A stretch of 64,000 nt of DNA from Sphaerisporangium melleum (GTDB lineage Bacteria > Actinomycetota > Actinomycetes > Streptosporangiales > Streptosporangiaceae), in assembly GCF_014646695.1 (NCBI RefSeq), contig NZ_BMNT01000015.1:52997-116996 (forward strand). The letters run 5' to 3'. This document shows, in pieces, positions 7,307 to 15,841 of this stretch. Every line of letters begins with the position of its first letter. Position 1 is the stretch's first letter. Under the pieces are notes generated by a model. The model did no database searches. It worked only from the letters and a program-made list of their open reading frames with translations, and had not been told where the DNA came from. A program made the translations under genes and the position numbers.

Positions 7307-9313
7307 TTGAGCGACACCACCGAACTCCTCTCCGACGCCACCGGCGCAGCGGCGCCGGCCGCCGGCGACACCCCCACCCGCGCCGCGGCCAGGCCGCGTC
7401 GTCGCTCCGGCACCGGCCTCGCGGCCATGGTGCTGCCCGAGCTGCAGGCTCTCGCGTCGAGCCTCGGCATCAGCGGGACCGGACGGATGCGCAAGAGCCA
7501 GCTGATCGCGGCCATCCAGGAGAAGCAGGGCGTATCCGCCGACGGTGCCTCCACCGCCGCCCCGGCCGAGCCCGCCGTGGCCGCCGCGCCCGCGCCGGCC
7601 GCCGCCGAGCCCGTGGTCGAGCGCCCCGCCCGTACCCGCCGGGAACGTTCCCGCCCGGTGCAGGCCGAGGCCGTCACCGAGGCCCGTGAGGAGCGCGCTC
7701 CCGCCGAGCAGGCGCAGCCCGCCGAGCAGGCTCCGGCCGCCGCGGCCGCCGCGTCCGCACCCGCCGAGGCCCCGCAGGCCGAGGGGCGCGCCGAGCGTGG
7801 CGAGTCCCGCCGTGAGCGTGGCGAGCGCCGTCGCGGCGACCGTCGCGAGCGTGGCGACAACCGCCCCGACAACCGCAACGACAACAGCCGCCCCGAGCAG
7901 CGCGCCGCCGACGCGGGCGACGCTCCGGGCCGCCGTGAGCAGACGCGCGATCAGGGCCGTGACCAGGGTCGCGACCAGGGCCGTGAGCAGACGCGTGACC
8001 AGGGTCGCGACCAGAGCCGTGACCAGGGCCGTGAGCAGACGCGTGACCAGGGCCGTGACCAGGGTCGCGACCTTCAGGGCGACGATGACCGCCGCGGTCG
8101 CCGTGGCCGGTTCCGGGAGCGCAACCGTCGCGGGCGTGACCGCTTCGACAGCAACGAGCCCGTGATCGGCGACGACGACGTCCTGATCCCGATCGCCGGC
8201 ATCCTCGACATCCTCGACAACTACGCGTTCGTCCGCACCAGCGGCTACCTGCCGGGCGCCAACGACGTGTACGTCTCGCTCGCGCAGATCCGCCGCAACG
8301 GCCTGCGCAAGGGCGACGTCATCACCGGAGCGGTGCGCCAGCCCCGCGAAGGGGAGCGCCGCGAGAAGTTCAACGCCCTCGTACGGCTCGACACCGTCAA
8401 CGGCATGGACCCCGAGCAGTCGCGCAACCGTCCGGAGTTCTCCAAGCTCACCCCGCTCTACCCGCAGGAGCGGCTGCGCCTGGAGACCGACCCCAACATC
8501 CTGACCACGCGCATCATCGACCTGGTCGCTCCCATCGGCAAGGGCCAGCGCGGTCTCATCGTCTCCCCGCCGAAGGCCGGTAAGACGATGGTGCTCCAGG
8601 CGATCGCCAACGCGATCACCCGGAACAACCCCGAGTGCCACCTGATGGTCGTCCTGGTCGACGAGCGTCCCGAAGAGGTCACCGACATGCAGCGGTCGGT
8701 GAAGGGCGAGGTCATCCACTCGACCTTCGACCGTCCCGCCGAGGACCACACCACCGTCGCCGAGCTCGCCATCGAGCGTGCCAAGCGCCTGGTGGAGCTG
8801 GGCCACGACGTGGTCGTCCTGCTCGACTCCATCACCCGCCTCGGCCGCGCCTACAACCTGGCCGCCCCGGCGTCCGGGCGCATCCTGTCCGGTGGTGTCG
8901 ACTCGACCGCGCTCTACCCGCCGAAGCGGTTCTTCGGCGCCGCCCGCAACATCGAGAACGGCGGCTCGCTGACGATCCTCGCCACGGCGCTGGTCGAGAC
9001 CGGCTCCAAGATGGACGAGGTCATCTTCGAGGAGTTCAAGGGCACCGGCAACGCCGAGCTGAAGCTCAACCGCTCCCTGGCCGACAAGCGGATCTTCCCC
9101 GCGGTGGACGTCGACGCGTCCGGCACCCGCAAGGAAGAGATCCTGATGTCCCGGGACGAGCTGCAGATCGTCTGGAAGCTCCGCCGGGTGCTCCACGCCC
9201 TCGACATGCAGCAGGCGCTCGAGCTGCTGCTGGAGAAGATGCGCGAGACGCAGTCCAACGCCGAGTTCCTGCTGCAGGTGCAGAAGACCACGGTCAGCTC
9301 CGACCGCGACTGA
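7307..9313 (+). CDS. rho: Transcription termination factor Rho
   Basis: A 668-residue hexameric RNA helicase/translocase that ends transcription at Rho-dependent sites. The N-terminal Rho_N region (~35-75) includes [15 protein letters not shown]. Residues ~80-285 are the actinobacterial Arg/Glu/Asp-rich insertion. It carries a tandem [16 protein letters not shown] repeat at about 210-253. The RNA-binding domain starts at [21 protein letters not shown], and the Walker A motif PPKAGKT is at 421-427. The start is TTG at 7307, after GGGAAGGA with 8-nt spacing; an in-frame TAG lies directly upstream. Length is large compared with the ~420 residues of enterobacterial Rho, entirely because of the insertion. 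Confidence 0.97.
   Translation: MSDTTELLSDATGAAAPAAGDTPTRAAARPRRRSGTGLAAMVLPELQALASSLGISGTGRMRKSQLIAAIQEKQGVSADGASTAAPAEPAVAAAPAPAAAEPVVERPARTRRERSRPVQAEAVTEAREERAPAEQAQPAEQAPAAAAAASAPAEAPQAEGRAERGESRRERGERRRGDRRERGDNRPDNRNDNSRPEQRAADAGDAPGRREQTRDQGRDQGRDQGREQTRDQGRDQSRDQGREQTRDQGRDQGRDLQGDDDRRGRRGRFRERNRRGRDRFDSNEPVIGDDDVLIPIAGILDILDNYAFVRTSGYLPGANDVYVSLAQIRRNGLRKGDVITGAVRQPREGERREKFNALVRLDTVNGMDPEQSRNRPEFSKLTPLYPQERLRLETDPNILTTRIIDLVAPIGKGQRGLIVSPPKAGKTMVLQAIANAITRNNPECHLMVVLVDERPEEVTDMQRSVKGEVIHSTFDRPAEDHTTVAELAIERAKRLVELGHDVVVLLDSITRLGRAYNLAAPASGRILSGGVDSTALYPPKRFFGAARNIENGGSLTILATALVETGSKMDEVIFEEFKGTGNAELKLNRSLADKRIFPAVDVDASGTRKEEILMSRDELQIVWKLRRVLHALDMQQALELLLEKMRETQSNAEFLLQVQKTTVSSDRD
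7934..8069 (+). repeat. Tandem repeat inside rho
   Basis: Short degenerate units of about 12 bp (CGTGACCAGGGC and variants) encode alternating RDQG and REQT blocks in the disordered insertion of Rho. Copies differ mainly at third positions, so selection appears to keep the peptide pattern. Confidence 0.8.
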
Positions 9314-9808
9314 CGCGACCACCGGCCCGGCCCGTCGCCGCGCCCGTCCGCGCCGATTCCTTCCCCTCGGCCGGCGGGCCCGCCGCCCGGCCGGGTCGCA
9401 CGCGGCGCCGCCTCACCGCCGCCCCGGGCTTTTCCACCCGCGGGCGGCGGTCGCGTTTCCCAGACCGCCGGTCCAGCGGCCTCCGACGGGCCGTGCTCGG
9501 CGAACCTGCCTTGGCGGGAAGCGCCGTTCGCCGCTGCGGCGATCCGCCGGACCCGCTCGCGGGATCTGACGGACCGCTGAGGCGGTCGGGTGCTCCTACC
9601 CGTGGGATCCGGCGGACGACCGCGAGCTCTGGCCGGCCTGTCCCGTGGCGATCCCCTGAAGCTTTCCGCCGGGTGAGGGTGGAGCCGGCCTTACCTCATG
9701 AGGGGTGCCGACTCCATGGCGCGCGGCGGCCCGGTTTTGGCAGGCTCTTTCCCGTAGGCGCCGCCCGGCCGACGGACGGCGACGGCTCCGCAGGGGAGGG
9801 GGCGTGGC
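9314..9808. other. Non-coding gap between rho and sensor kinase
   Basis: No supported gene on either strand in 495 bp. A hairpin with stem GACCGC/GCGGTC and loop TGAG lies at 9572-9587. Further inverted repeats around TCCGCCGGA (9543-9551) and TCCGGCGGA (near 9607) could also form structure. Nothing else is seen. Confidence 0.5.
9572..9587 (+). terminator. Possible terminator hairpin after rho
   Basis: A 6-bp perfect stem with a TGAG loop lies 258 nt after the rho stop. No T-run follows. The long distance makes this a weak call. Confidence 0.25.
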
Positions 9809-11101
9809 ATGGCCGGGGAGGCGGTGACGGGGCGTCCGCCGCTGCGTTCCAGGGTGCCGCTGGGCCCTCGCGGGCCGCTAGGCCTGCTCCTCGATCCGCT
9901 GACCTGGCGGGCGGCGCCCTATCTCCTGCTCAGCATGTTCTGGGGCGTGGCCTGGTTCGTCATCCTGATCACCGGTCTGACCGTCTCACTGTCGCTCGTG
10001 GTCATCTGGGTGGGCCTGCCGCTGCTCGTGTTCACCATGGCCGTCTGGCGGGTGGGAGCCATGCTGGAACGCCGCCTGCTCCGCCTGGCCTTCGGCATCA
10101 CCATCCCCGATCCGTACCGGCCGCGGCCTGAACGAGGCGTTCTCCGCCACCTGGGCTGGGTCCTCGGCGATCCGGCCACCTACAAGGATCTCGGCTACCT
10201 CTTCCTGCTCCTGCCCCTCGGCCTGATGGAGTTCCTCGCGTCGTTGCTGCTGTGGCTCTGCTCCGCCGACCTGCTCGCCCAGCCGTTCCTGGTGATGGCC
10301 GGTGTGCACACCCAGATCACCGACCGCCTGGTGATCAGCACCGTGCCCGCGGCGTTGCCCTGGGCCCTGTGCGGGCTGCTGCTGTTCGTCATCACGCTCT
10401 ACGTGGTACGCGGCATGGCCTGGGTGCACGGCATGCTGGCCGCGGCACTCCTCGGGCCGGACGACCAGGCGCAGGTGCGGCACCTGCGGGCCAGCCGGGC
10501 GCGGGGCGTGGACGCCGCCGAGGCCGAACGCCGCAAGATCGAGCGAGACCTGCACGACGGCGCGCAGCAGAGGCTGCTCGCCGTCGCCCTCGACCTCGGC
10601 CGGGCGCAGGCGAAGTTCGACTCCGACCCCGAGGAGGCGCGAGATCTGCTCGCCCAGGCGCACGCGGGAGCAAAGGCGGCGATCGCCGAGTTGCGCGATC
10701 TCGCGCGCGGCATCTACCCGGCGATCCTCACCGACCGCGGCCTGGACGCCGCCCTGTCGGCGCTGGCCGCTCGCGCCCCGGTCCGCGTCGATGTCACCGT
10801 GGACATCGCCGTCCGTCCGCCCGCGGCCGTGGAGAGCATCGCGTACTTCATCGTCGCCGAGTCACTGGCCAACATCGCCAAGCACGCGGTGGCCACCGAG
10901 GCGTCGGTCCGCGTGGGCAGGCAGGGAGAACGCGTCGTGGTGGAGATCGGCGACAACGGGGTGGGCGGCGCCTGGCCCAGACCGGGCGGCGGCCTCGCCG
11001 GGCTGGGCGACCGCGCGGCGACCATCGACGGCACCCTGAGCATCGACAGCCCCCAAGGCGGCCCCACGATCATCCGTGCCGAACTGCCCTGCGAGTGGTG
11101 A
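9809..11101 (+). CDS. Sensor histidine kinase (sensor domain, HisKA_3 type)
   Basis: A 430-residue membrane histidine kinase. Residues ~30-210 contain about six hydrophobic segments in two groups, matching the membrane sensor domain found in many actinobacterial kinases. The phosphoacceptor is H249 in ERDLHDGAQQRLL. The ATPase domain has its N-box at IVAESLANIAKHA and a G-box at GDNGVGGA. It should autophosphorylate and pass phosphate to the response regulator encoded just downstream. The ATG at 9809 follows a purine-rich GGGGAGGGGG. The signal is unknown. The pair sits between rho and rpmE, a place usually without a two-component system. Confidence 0.9.
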   Translation: MAGEAVTGRPPLRSRVPLGPRGPLGLLLDPLTWRAAPYLLLSMFWGVAWFVILITGLTVSLSLVVIWVGLPLLVFTMAVWRVGAMLERRLLRLAFGITIPDPYRPRPERGVLRHLGWVLGDPATYKDLGYLFLLLPLGLMEFLASLLLWLCSADLLAQPFLVMAGVHTQITDRLVISTVPAALPWALCGLLLFVITLYVVRGMAWVHGMLAAALLGPDDQAQVRHLRASRARGVDAAEAERRKIERDLHDGAQQRLLAVALDLGRAQAKFDSDPEEARDLLAQAHAGAKAAIAELRDLARGIYPAILTDRGLDAALSALAARAPVRVDVTVDIAVRPPAAVESIAYFIVAESLANIAKHAVATEASVRVGRQGERVVVEIGDNGVGGAWPRPGGGLAGLGDRAATIDGTLSIDSPQGGPTIIRAELPCEW

Positions 11102-11193
11102 CCTTTCGTGATCACAAGATCGTCACCATGCGGGTGAGCGTGTGATGCGGTAGGGGAGAGGGTGGCGTGCGGGGCGGCGGAGGGAGTGCCGGG

Positions 11194-11841
11194 ATGCGGG
11201 TGGTGATCGCGGAGGATTCCGTACTGCTGCGGGAAGGTCTGGTCCGGCTGCTGGGCGACGGCGGCATCGAGACCGTGGCGGCGGTGGGCGACGGTCCCGG
11301 GCTCGTCGAGGCCGTCCGCGTCCACCGGCCCGACCTCGCCGTGGTCGATGTGCGCATGCCGCCGAGCCACACCGACGAAGGGCTCCGCGCGGCGCTGGAG
11401 GCTCGTTCCCTGATGCCCGGCCTGGCCGTGCTGGTGCTGTCCCAGTACGTCGAGGAGCGGTACGCCACCGAGCTGATCGGACGAGGCGCCGCCGCGGTGG
11501 GTTACCTGCTCAAAGAACGGGTGGCCGACGTGGGGGAGTTCCTGGCCGCCGTCCGCAGGGTGGCCGCCGGTGGCACGGTGATCGACCCGGAGGTCGTGAC
11601 CCAGTTGCTCGGCCGCCGCATCGGGCACGAGCCGCTGGACTCCCTGACTCCCCGGGAGTCGGAGGTGCTCGCGCTGATGGCCGAAGGCCGGTCCAACAAC
11701 GCGATCGCCGGCCGGCTCGGCGTCAGCGAGGGGGCCGTGGAGAAGCACATCTCCGGCATATTCGGGAAACTCGGCCTCGACCCCGCTCCTGACGACCACC
11801 GCCGGGTCCTCGCCGTCCTCGCCTACCTCCGCCGCACCTGA
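11194..11841 (+). CDS. NarL/FixJ-family response regulator
   Basis: A 215-residue regulator with a receiver domain (MRVVIAEDSVLLREG at the start, phosphoacceptor D52 in VVDVRMPP) and a LuxR-type helix-turn-helix (LTPRESEVLALMAEGRSNNAIA, then GAVEKHISGIF). It is the likely partner of the kinase upstream, 92 bp away. The ATG at 11194 follows GGAGGGAG and gives the family N-terminus; a GTG at 11167 is also possible and would add 9 residues. Target genes are unknown. Confidence 0.9.
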   Translation: MRVVIAEDSVLLREGLVRLLGDGGIETVAAVGDGPGLVEAVRVHRPDLAVVDVRMPPSHTDEGLRAALEARSLMPGLAVLVLSQYVEERYATELIGRGAAAVGYLLKERVADVGEFLAAVRRVAAGGTVIDPEVVTQLLGRRIGHEPLDSLTPRESEVLALMAEGRSNNAIAGRLGVSEGAVEKHISGIFGKLGLDPAPDDHRRVLAVLAYLRRT

Positions 11842-12049
11842 CCACCTCGTCCACCCGCTCTCCAGAGACGGCCGCGCGAGGGGAACGGGCGCCGGGGAGG
11901 CGGGTGGGAATGGGTGATGGACCGGCGGGGTTACAGGATCTGGCACACTGGTAGCCGACCGAACGGCGGTTCCGGTTCCCGCCCCGGCCGCGTGTCATCC
12001 GACCGCGAGCGACGAAGGCGACCCGGCGACCGCACCAGAGAGGAAAGCG

Positions 12050-12268
12050 ATGAAGCCCGACATTCACCCCGAGTACGGCGTCACCCAGGTGACCTGCAGC
12101 TGTGGCAGCAGCTTCACGACCCGCAGCACCGCGAAGAACGGCGTGATCCACGCCGACGTGTGCTCCGCCTGCCACCCCTTCTACACGGGCAAGCAGAAGA
12201 TCCTCGACACCGGTGGCCGGGTGGCCCGCTTCGAGAAGCGTTTCGGCAAGAAGCCCGCGAGCAAGTAG
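12050..12268 (+). CDS. rpmE: 50S ribosomal protein L31
   Basis: A 72-residue ribosomal protein of the large subunit. It carries four cysteines (C16, C18, C38, C41) and is therefore the zinc-binding form (C+ type). The ATG follows AGAGGAAAG. In actinobacteria the cysteine-free paralogue replaces it under zinc limitation; no such paralogue lies in this window. A strong hairpin follows the gene and separates it from prfA. Confidence 0.97.
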   Translation: MKPDIHPEYGVTQVTCSCGSSFTTRSTAKNGVIHADVCSACHPFYTGKQKILDTGGRVARFEKRFGKKPASK

Positions 12269-12289
12269 CTCCGCGCCTGACGCCGGCTC

Positions 12290-12319
12290 GGCACGCCCCC
12301 GCTCATGCGGGGGTGTGCC
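12290..12319 (+). terminator. Strong hairpin after rpmE
   Basis: A 13-bp stem (one G-U pair in RNA) with a TCAT loop starts 22 nt after the rpmE stop. The stem is GC-rich and there is no T-run. It lies 64 nt upstream of prfA, so it could act as terminator for rpmE or as an attenuator that makes prfA expression lower than L31 expression. Confidence 0.65.
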
Positions 12320-12382
12320 CGGGTCGGCGTTCTTGGTGATGGACCGACTTCTCGCCGGTTGTTGAAGGAAGAAGGACGCACG

Positions 12383-13435
12383 GTGAATCTCGACGAGTTG
12401 CTCAACGAGTACGCGGAGCTTGAGCAGAAGCTCGCAGATCCCGCTGTGCACGCGGACCAGAACCAGGCGCGCACCCTGGGCAGGCGCTACGCCCAGCTCA
12501 CCCCGGTCGTGACGACCTACCGCGAGCTGGAAGGCGTCCGCGCCGACCTCGAGGCGGCCAAGGAGCTCGCCACCGAGGACCCCGCGTTCGCCGAGGAGGC
12601 CGGGCAGCTCGAGGCGCGCATCGCGCCACTGGAAGAGCGGCTCCGCCATCTGCTGATCCCCCGCGATCCCAGTGATGACAAGGACATCATCATGGAGATC
12701 AAGGCCGGGGAGGGCGGCGAGGAGTCCGCGCTGTTCGCCGGTGACCTGCTGCGCATGTACCTCCGGTACGCCGAGCGCGTCGGCTGGAAGACCGAGATCA
12801 TCGACGCGCAGCACTCCGACCTCGGCGGCTACAAGGACGTCACGGTCGCGGTGAAGGGCAAGGGCGCCGACGGCGTCTGGTCGCGCCTGAAGTACGAGGG
12901 CGGCGTCCACCGCGTGCAGCGCGTCCCGGTCACCGAGTCGCAGGGCCGCATCCACACCTCCGCGGCCGGTGTGCTGGTGTACCCCGAGGCCGAGGAGGTC
13001 GACGTCCAGATCGACCCCAACGACCTGCGCATCGACGTGTTCCGCAGCTCCGGCCCCGGCGGGCAGAGCGTCAACACCACCGACTCGGCGGTCCGGATCA
13101 CCCATGTCCCGACCGGCGTGGTGGTCTCCTGCCAGAACGAGAAGAGCCAGCTGCAGAACAAGGAGTCGGCGCTGCGCATCCTGCGCGCGCGACTGCTGAG
13201 CATCGCGCAGGAGGAGGCCGACGCCGCCGCCTCGGCGGAACGCAAGTCGCAGGTGCGCACGGTCGACCGGTCCGAGCGCGTCCGCACCTACAACTATCCG
13301 GAGAACCGCATCTCCGACCACCGAGTAGGGTTCAAGGCCTATAACCTCGACCAGGTGCTGGACGGCGACCTGTCCGCGGTCATCCAGGCCCTCACCGACG
13401 CCGAGATGGCCGAGAAACTCGCCGCGCACTCCTGA
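12383..13435 (+). CDS. prfA: Peptide chain release factor 1
   Basis: A 350-residue release factor that recognises UAG and UAA and triggers peptide release. The GGQ catalytic motif is at 226-228 in [16 protein letters not shown]. The codon-recognition tripeptide is PVT (182-184) in [15 protein letters not shown], a variant of the PxT motif of RF1. The GTG start at 12383 follows GAAGGAAGAAGGA and matches the family N-terminus [10 protein letters not shown]. It is followed by prmC, the enzyme that methylates its GGQ glutamine. Confidence 0.97.
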   Translation: MNLDELLNEYAELEQKLADPAVHADQNQARTLGRRYAQLTPVVTTYRELEGVRADLEAAKELATEDPAFAEEAGQLEARIAPLEERLRHLLIPRDPSDDKDIIMEIKAGEGGEESALFAGDLLRMYLRYAERVGWKTEIIDAQHSDLGGYKDVTVAVKGKGADGVWSRLKYEGGVHRVQRVPVTESQGRIHTSAAGVLVYPEAEEVDVQIDPNDLRIDVFRSSGPGGQSVNTTDSAVRITHVPTGVVVSCQNEKSQLQNKESALRILRARLLSIAQEEADAAASAERKSQVRTVDRSERVRTYNYPENRISDHRVGFKAYNLDQVLDGDLSAVIQALTDAEMAEKLAAHS

Positions 13436-13513
13436 CCGACCAGGAGCGCGCCCGCACCACACGGAGCCCGAAGTCCACGACCACGCCCGACGACGCACCT
13501 CACGAAAATTTCC

Positions 13514-14368
13514 ATGACGCTGCTGATGGACGAGATAGCCCTCGCCACCGCCCGGCTCGCCGAGGCGGGGGTGCCGTCACCGCGCACGGACGCCGAAGAG
13601 ATCGCGGCGTTCGTCCACGGCGTGCGGCGCGGCCAGCTCCACACGGTGCCCGATTCGGAGTTCGACGCCCTGTTCTGGGAGGGCATCGCCCGTCGCGAGG
13701 CACGTGAGCCGCTCCAGCACATCACCGGGCGCGCCTACTTCCGCTACCTGTCACTCGAAGTCGGCCCCGGGGTGTTCGTCCCGCGCCCGGAGACCGAGGT
13801 CGTGGCGGGCTGGGCCATCGACCGGCTGCGTGAGATGGACGTCGCCTCACCGCTCGTGGTCGACCTCGGCACCGGTTCGGGCGCCATCGCCCTGTCGATC
13901 GCCCAGGAGGTCGCGCTCGCGCAGGTTCACGCGGTCGAGGTCGACCCGGTGGCCTACGGCTGGGCCAAGCGCAACATCGTCGAGCACGGGCAGGGCCGGG
14001 TGTCCCTGCACCCCGAGGACCTCGCCGACTGCCTGCCCGAGCTGAACGGCCAGGTGGATCTGGTGATCTCCAACCCGCCCTACATCCCGCCGGGGGCGGT
14101 GCCGCGCGACCCCGAGGTGCGCGACTACGACCCCTCCCGCGCCCTGTACGGCTCGGGCGAGGACGGTCTCGACGAGGTCCGCGCCGTCGAGCGGACCGCC
14201 CGCCGGCTGCTGCGCCCGGGCGGGCTGGTCGCGGTCGAGCACGCCGACCAGCAGGGGTCGGCCGTCTACCTGGAGTTCTCCGAGGAGCGCGGCTGGCGGG
14301 ACGCCCGAAGCCACGCCGATCTGGCGGAACGTGACCGGTTCATCACGGCACGCTACGGCCAGGAGTGA
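13514..14368 (+). CDS. prmC: Release factor glutamine methyltransferase
   Basis: A 284-residue SAM-dependent enzyme that methylates the Gln of the GGQ motif in release factors. The N-terminal helical domain (1-75) is followed by VFVPRPETE (88-95), the SAM motif DLGTGSG (117-123) and the NPPY catalytic motif (187-190). It lies 78 bp after prfA. No clear ribosome binding site precedes the ATG at 13514; an ATG at 13526 is an alternative. It may depend partly on translation from prfA. Confidence 0.95.
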   Translation: MTLLMDEIALATARLAEAGVPSPRTDAEEIAAFVHGVRRGQLHTVPDSEFDALFWEGIARREAREPLQHITGRAYFRYLSLEVGPGVFVPRPETEVVAGWAIDRLREMDVASPLVVDLGTGSGAIALSIAQEVALAQVHAVEVDPVAYGWAKRNIVEHGQGRVSLHPEDLADCLPELNGQVDLVISNPPYIPPGAVPRDPEVRDYDPSRALYGSGEDGLDEVRAVERTARRLLRPGGLVAVEHADQQGSAVYLEFSEERGWRDARSHADLAERDRFITARYGQE

Positions 14369-14424
14369 GACTACCGGGGGATCCTGGTCCGGGCGTGCCC
14401 GCCCACGTGGAAGGATGACGAGTC

Positions 14425-15537
14425 GTGAGTCGACGTTATGACTGTTCCAAGTCCGAGCAGCGCGCCGAGGGGATCGCCGAGGCCGCGTCCGCGATCAGAT
14501 CGGGCCAGCTCGTGGTCATCCCGACGGACACGGTCTACGGCATCGGGGCCGACGCTTTCACGCCCTCGGCCGTCAACGCCCTGCTCGACGCCAAGGGCCG
14601 CGGCAGGGACATGCCCGTCCCCGTGCTGGTCGGCACCGTACGGGCCGCGACCGCCCTCATCGATGACCTCGGCACCTTCGGGCAGGACCTGATCGACAAC
14701 TTCTGGCCCGGTCCGCTGACCCTCATCTGCCGGGCGGGCCGCTCGCTGAACTGGGATCTCGGCGACACCAAGGGCACGGTCGCGATCCGCATGCCACTGC
14801 ACGCGGTCGCGCTCGAACTGCTCAAGGAGACCGGGCCGATGGCCGTGAGCAGCGCGAACCGCTCCGGTGCGCCGCCCGCGACCACGGCGGCCGATGCCGA
14901 GGAGCAGCTCGGCGAGTCGGTCGCGGTCTACCTCGACGGCGGCGCCTGCGCGGACGACGTCCCCTCCACGATCGTCGATCTGACCACCGCGGTGCCCCGG
15001 GTGCTGCGCCGGGGGGCCATCCCGGTCGAGAAACTGCGCACCGTGATCGGGTACGTCGCGACCGACGCCGAACCCGATACCGATGTGTCCGAGCACAAGG
15101 GCGCGCAGGAGGCGCTCGCCGAGGCGGCCGGTGCGGAGAAGCCCTCCGCCGAAGCGGCCACGGCGGAGCCGGAGCCGTCCGGTCCGACCGCCGCCGCCGC
15201 GACGGAGGCCGCCGCCGAGATCGGCAAGCCCGGTACGGCCGACAACGCCGCCAAGAGCGACGACGCCGCCAAGAGCGACGACGCCGCCAAGAGCGACGAC
15301 GCCGCCAAGAGCGACGACGCCGCGAAGGCCGACGGCGCGGACCGGGCTGACCTCGGGCCGGACAAGGCCGATGAGGCCGGGGAGACCAAGGCACCTGCTA
15401 AGGCGGACAAGACGTCGGACACGGTGGCGGAGGAGGAGCCGCAGTTGCCCGGCAAGGCCGAGCCGGTGGGCGAGGCAAGGCCGGCGGACAAGGCCGGGCC
15501 CGCGGACAAGCCGGGAACCGACGGCGGCGCTCGATAG
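14425..15537 (+). CDS. L-threonylcarbamoyladenylate synthase with long disordered tail
   Basis: A Sua5/YrdC/YwlC-family enzyme that makes threonylcarbamoyl-AMP for the t6A37 modification of tRNA. The catalytic domain covers ~1-215 with VVIPTDTVYGIGADA, KGRGRDMPVPVLV, NFWPGPLTLI, IRMP and SSANRSGAPP. Residues ~225-370 are an Ala/Lys/Asp/Glu-rich tail with a perfect tandem repeat and no recognisable domain; it is not the Rossmann-like Sua5 C-domain. The GTG at 14425 follows GGAAGG. The family is usually ~210-350 residues. The tail may be disordered; its role is unknown. Confidence 0.92.
   Translation: MSRRYDCSKSEQRAEGIAEAASAIRSGQLVVIPTDTVYGIGADAFTPSAVNALLDAKGRGRDMPVPVLVGTVRAATALIDDLGTFGQDLIDNFWPGPLTLICRAGRSLNWDLGDTKGTVAIRMPLHAVALELLKETGPMAVSSANRSGAPPATTAADAEEQLGESVAVYLDGGACADDVPSTIVDLTTAVPRVLRRGAIPVEKLRTVIGYVATDAEPDTDVSEHKGAQEALAEAAGAEKPSAEAATAEPEPSGPTAAAATEAAAEIGKPGTADNAAKSDDAAKSDDAAKSDDAAKSDDAAKADGADRADLGPDKADEAGETKAPAKADKTSDTVAEEEPQLPGKAEPVGEARPADKAGPADKPGTDGGAR
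15247..15318 (+). repeat. Four perfect 18-bp tandem copies
   Basis: The 18-bp unit GCCGCCAAGAGCGACGAC occurs four times without a mismatch, followed by a degenerate fifth copy. It encodes AKSDDA repeats in the tail of the t6A enzyme. Perfect identity suggests recent slippage or an array that varies between strains. Confidence 0.95.
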
Positions 15538-15841
15538 CAGGGGCCGGCTCACCGGGGCATTCCCTGGCGACGCCGACTGCGGATCACGGCCGTACCGGGC
15601 CGGGCCGGGGTGCGGCCTGTGCCTGGTGGCGGCCGTGGGTCCCGCTCCACCGCCTGGATCGGGCTTCCCTGACTCATGCCGTATGGCTATCGTGCCGTCG
15701 ATGGCACCGGTGCGTCAGTAGCGTGAGGTGCCTCTGTGCTCTTGAGCGACGAGCTGTGGCGAGGGAGCATGGCTGCGAGCGAACGCGAGCCCTCTTGGAT
15801 GCGCACCAGGGGAGCGGCGGTCACGACCACGGGAGACGCTC
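15538..15841. other. Non-coding gap upstream of repeat-rich protein
   Basis: About 304 bp without a supported gene. Distant inverted arms CACGGCCG (15585-15592) and CGGCCGTG (15630-15637) could form a weak terminator of the upstream gene. The part at 15720-15790 has short resemblances to the dispersed repeat family but is not a clear copy. Confidence 0.4.

Noticed and set aside
7013..9322. A 769-codon minus-strand frame opposite rho
   Set aside because: Mirror of the repetitive rho coding sequence; it has no recognisable domain.
15720..15790. A degenerate copy of the dispersed repeat
   Set aside because: Only short matches such as GCGAGCGAACGCGAG; the 11-bp arms are missing.
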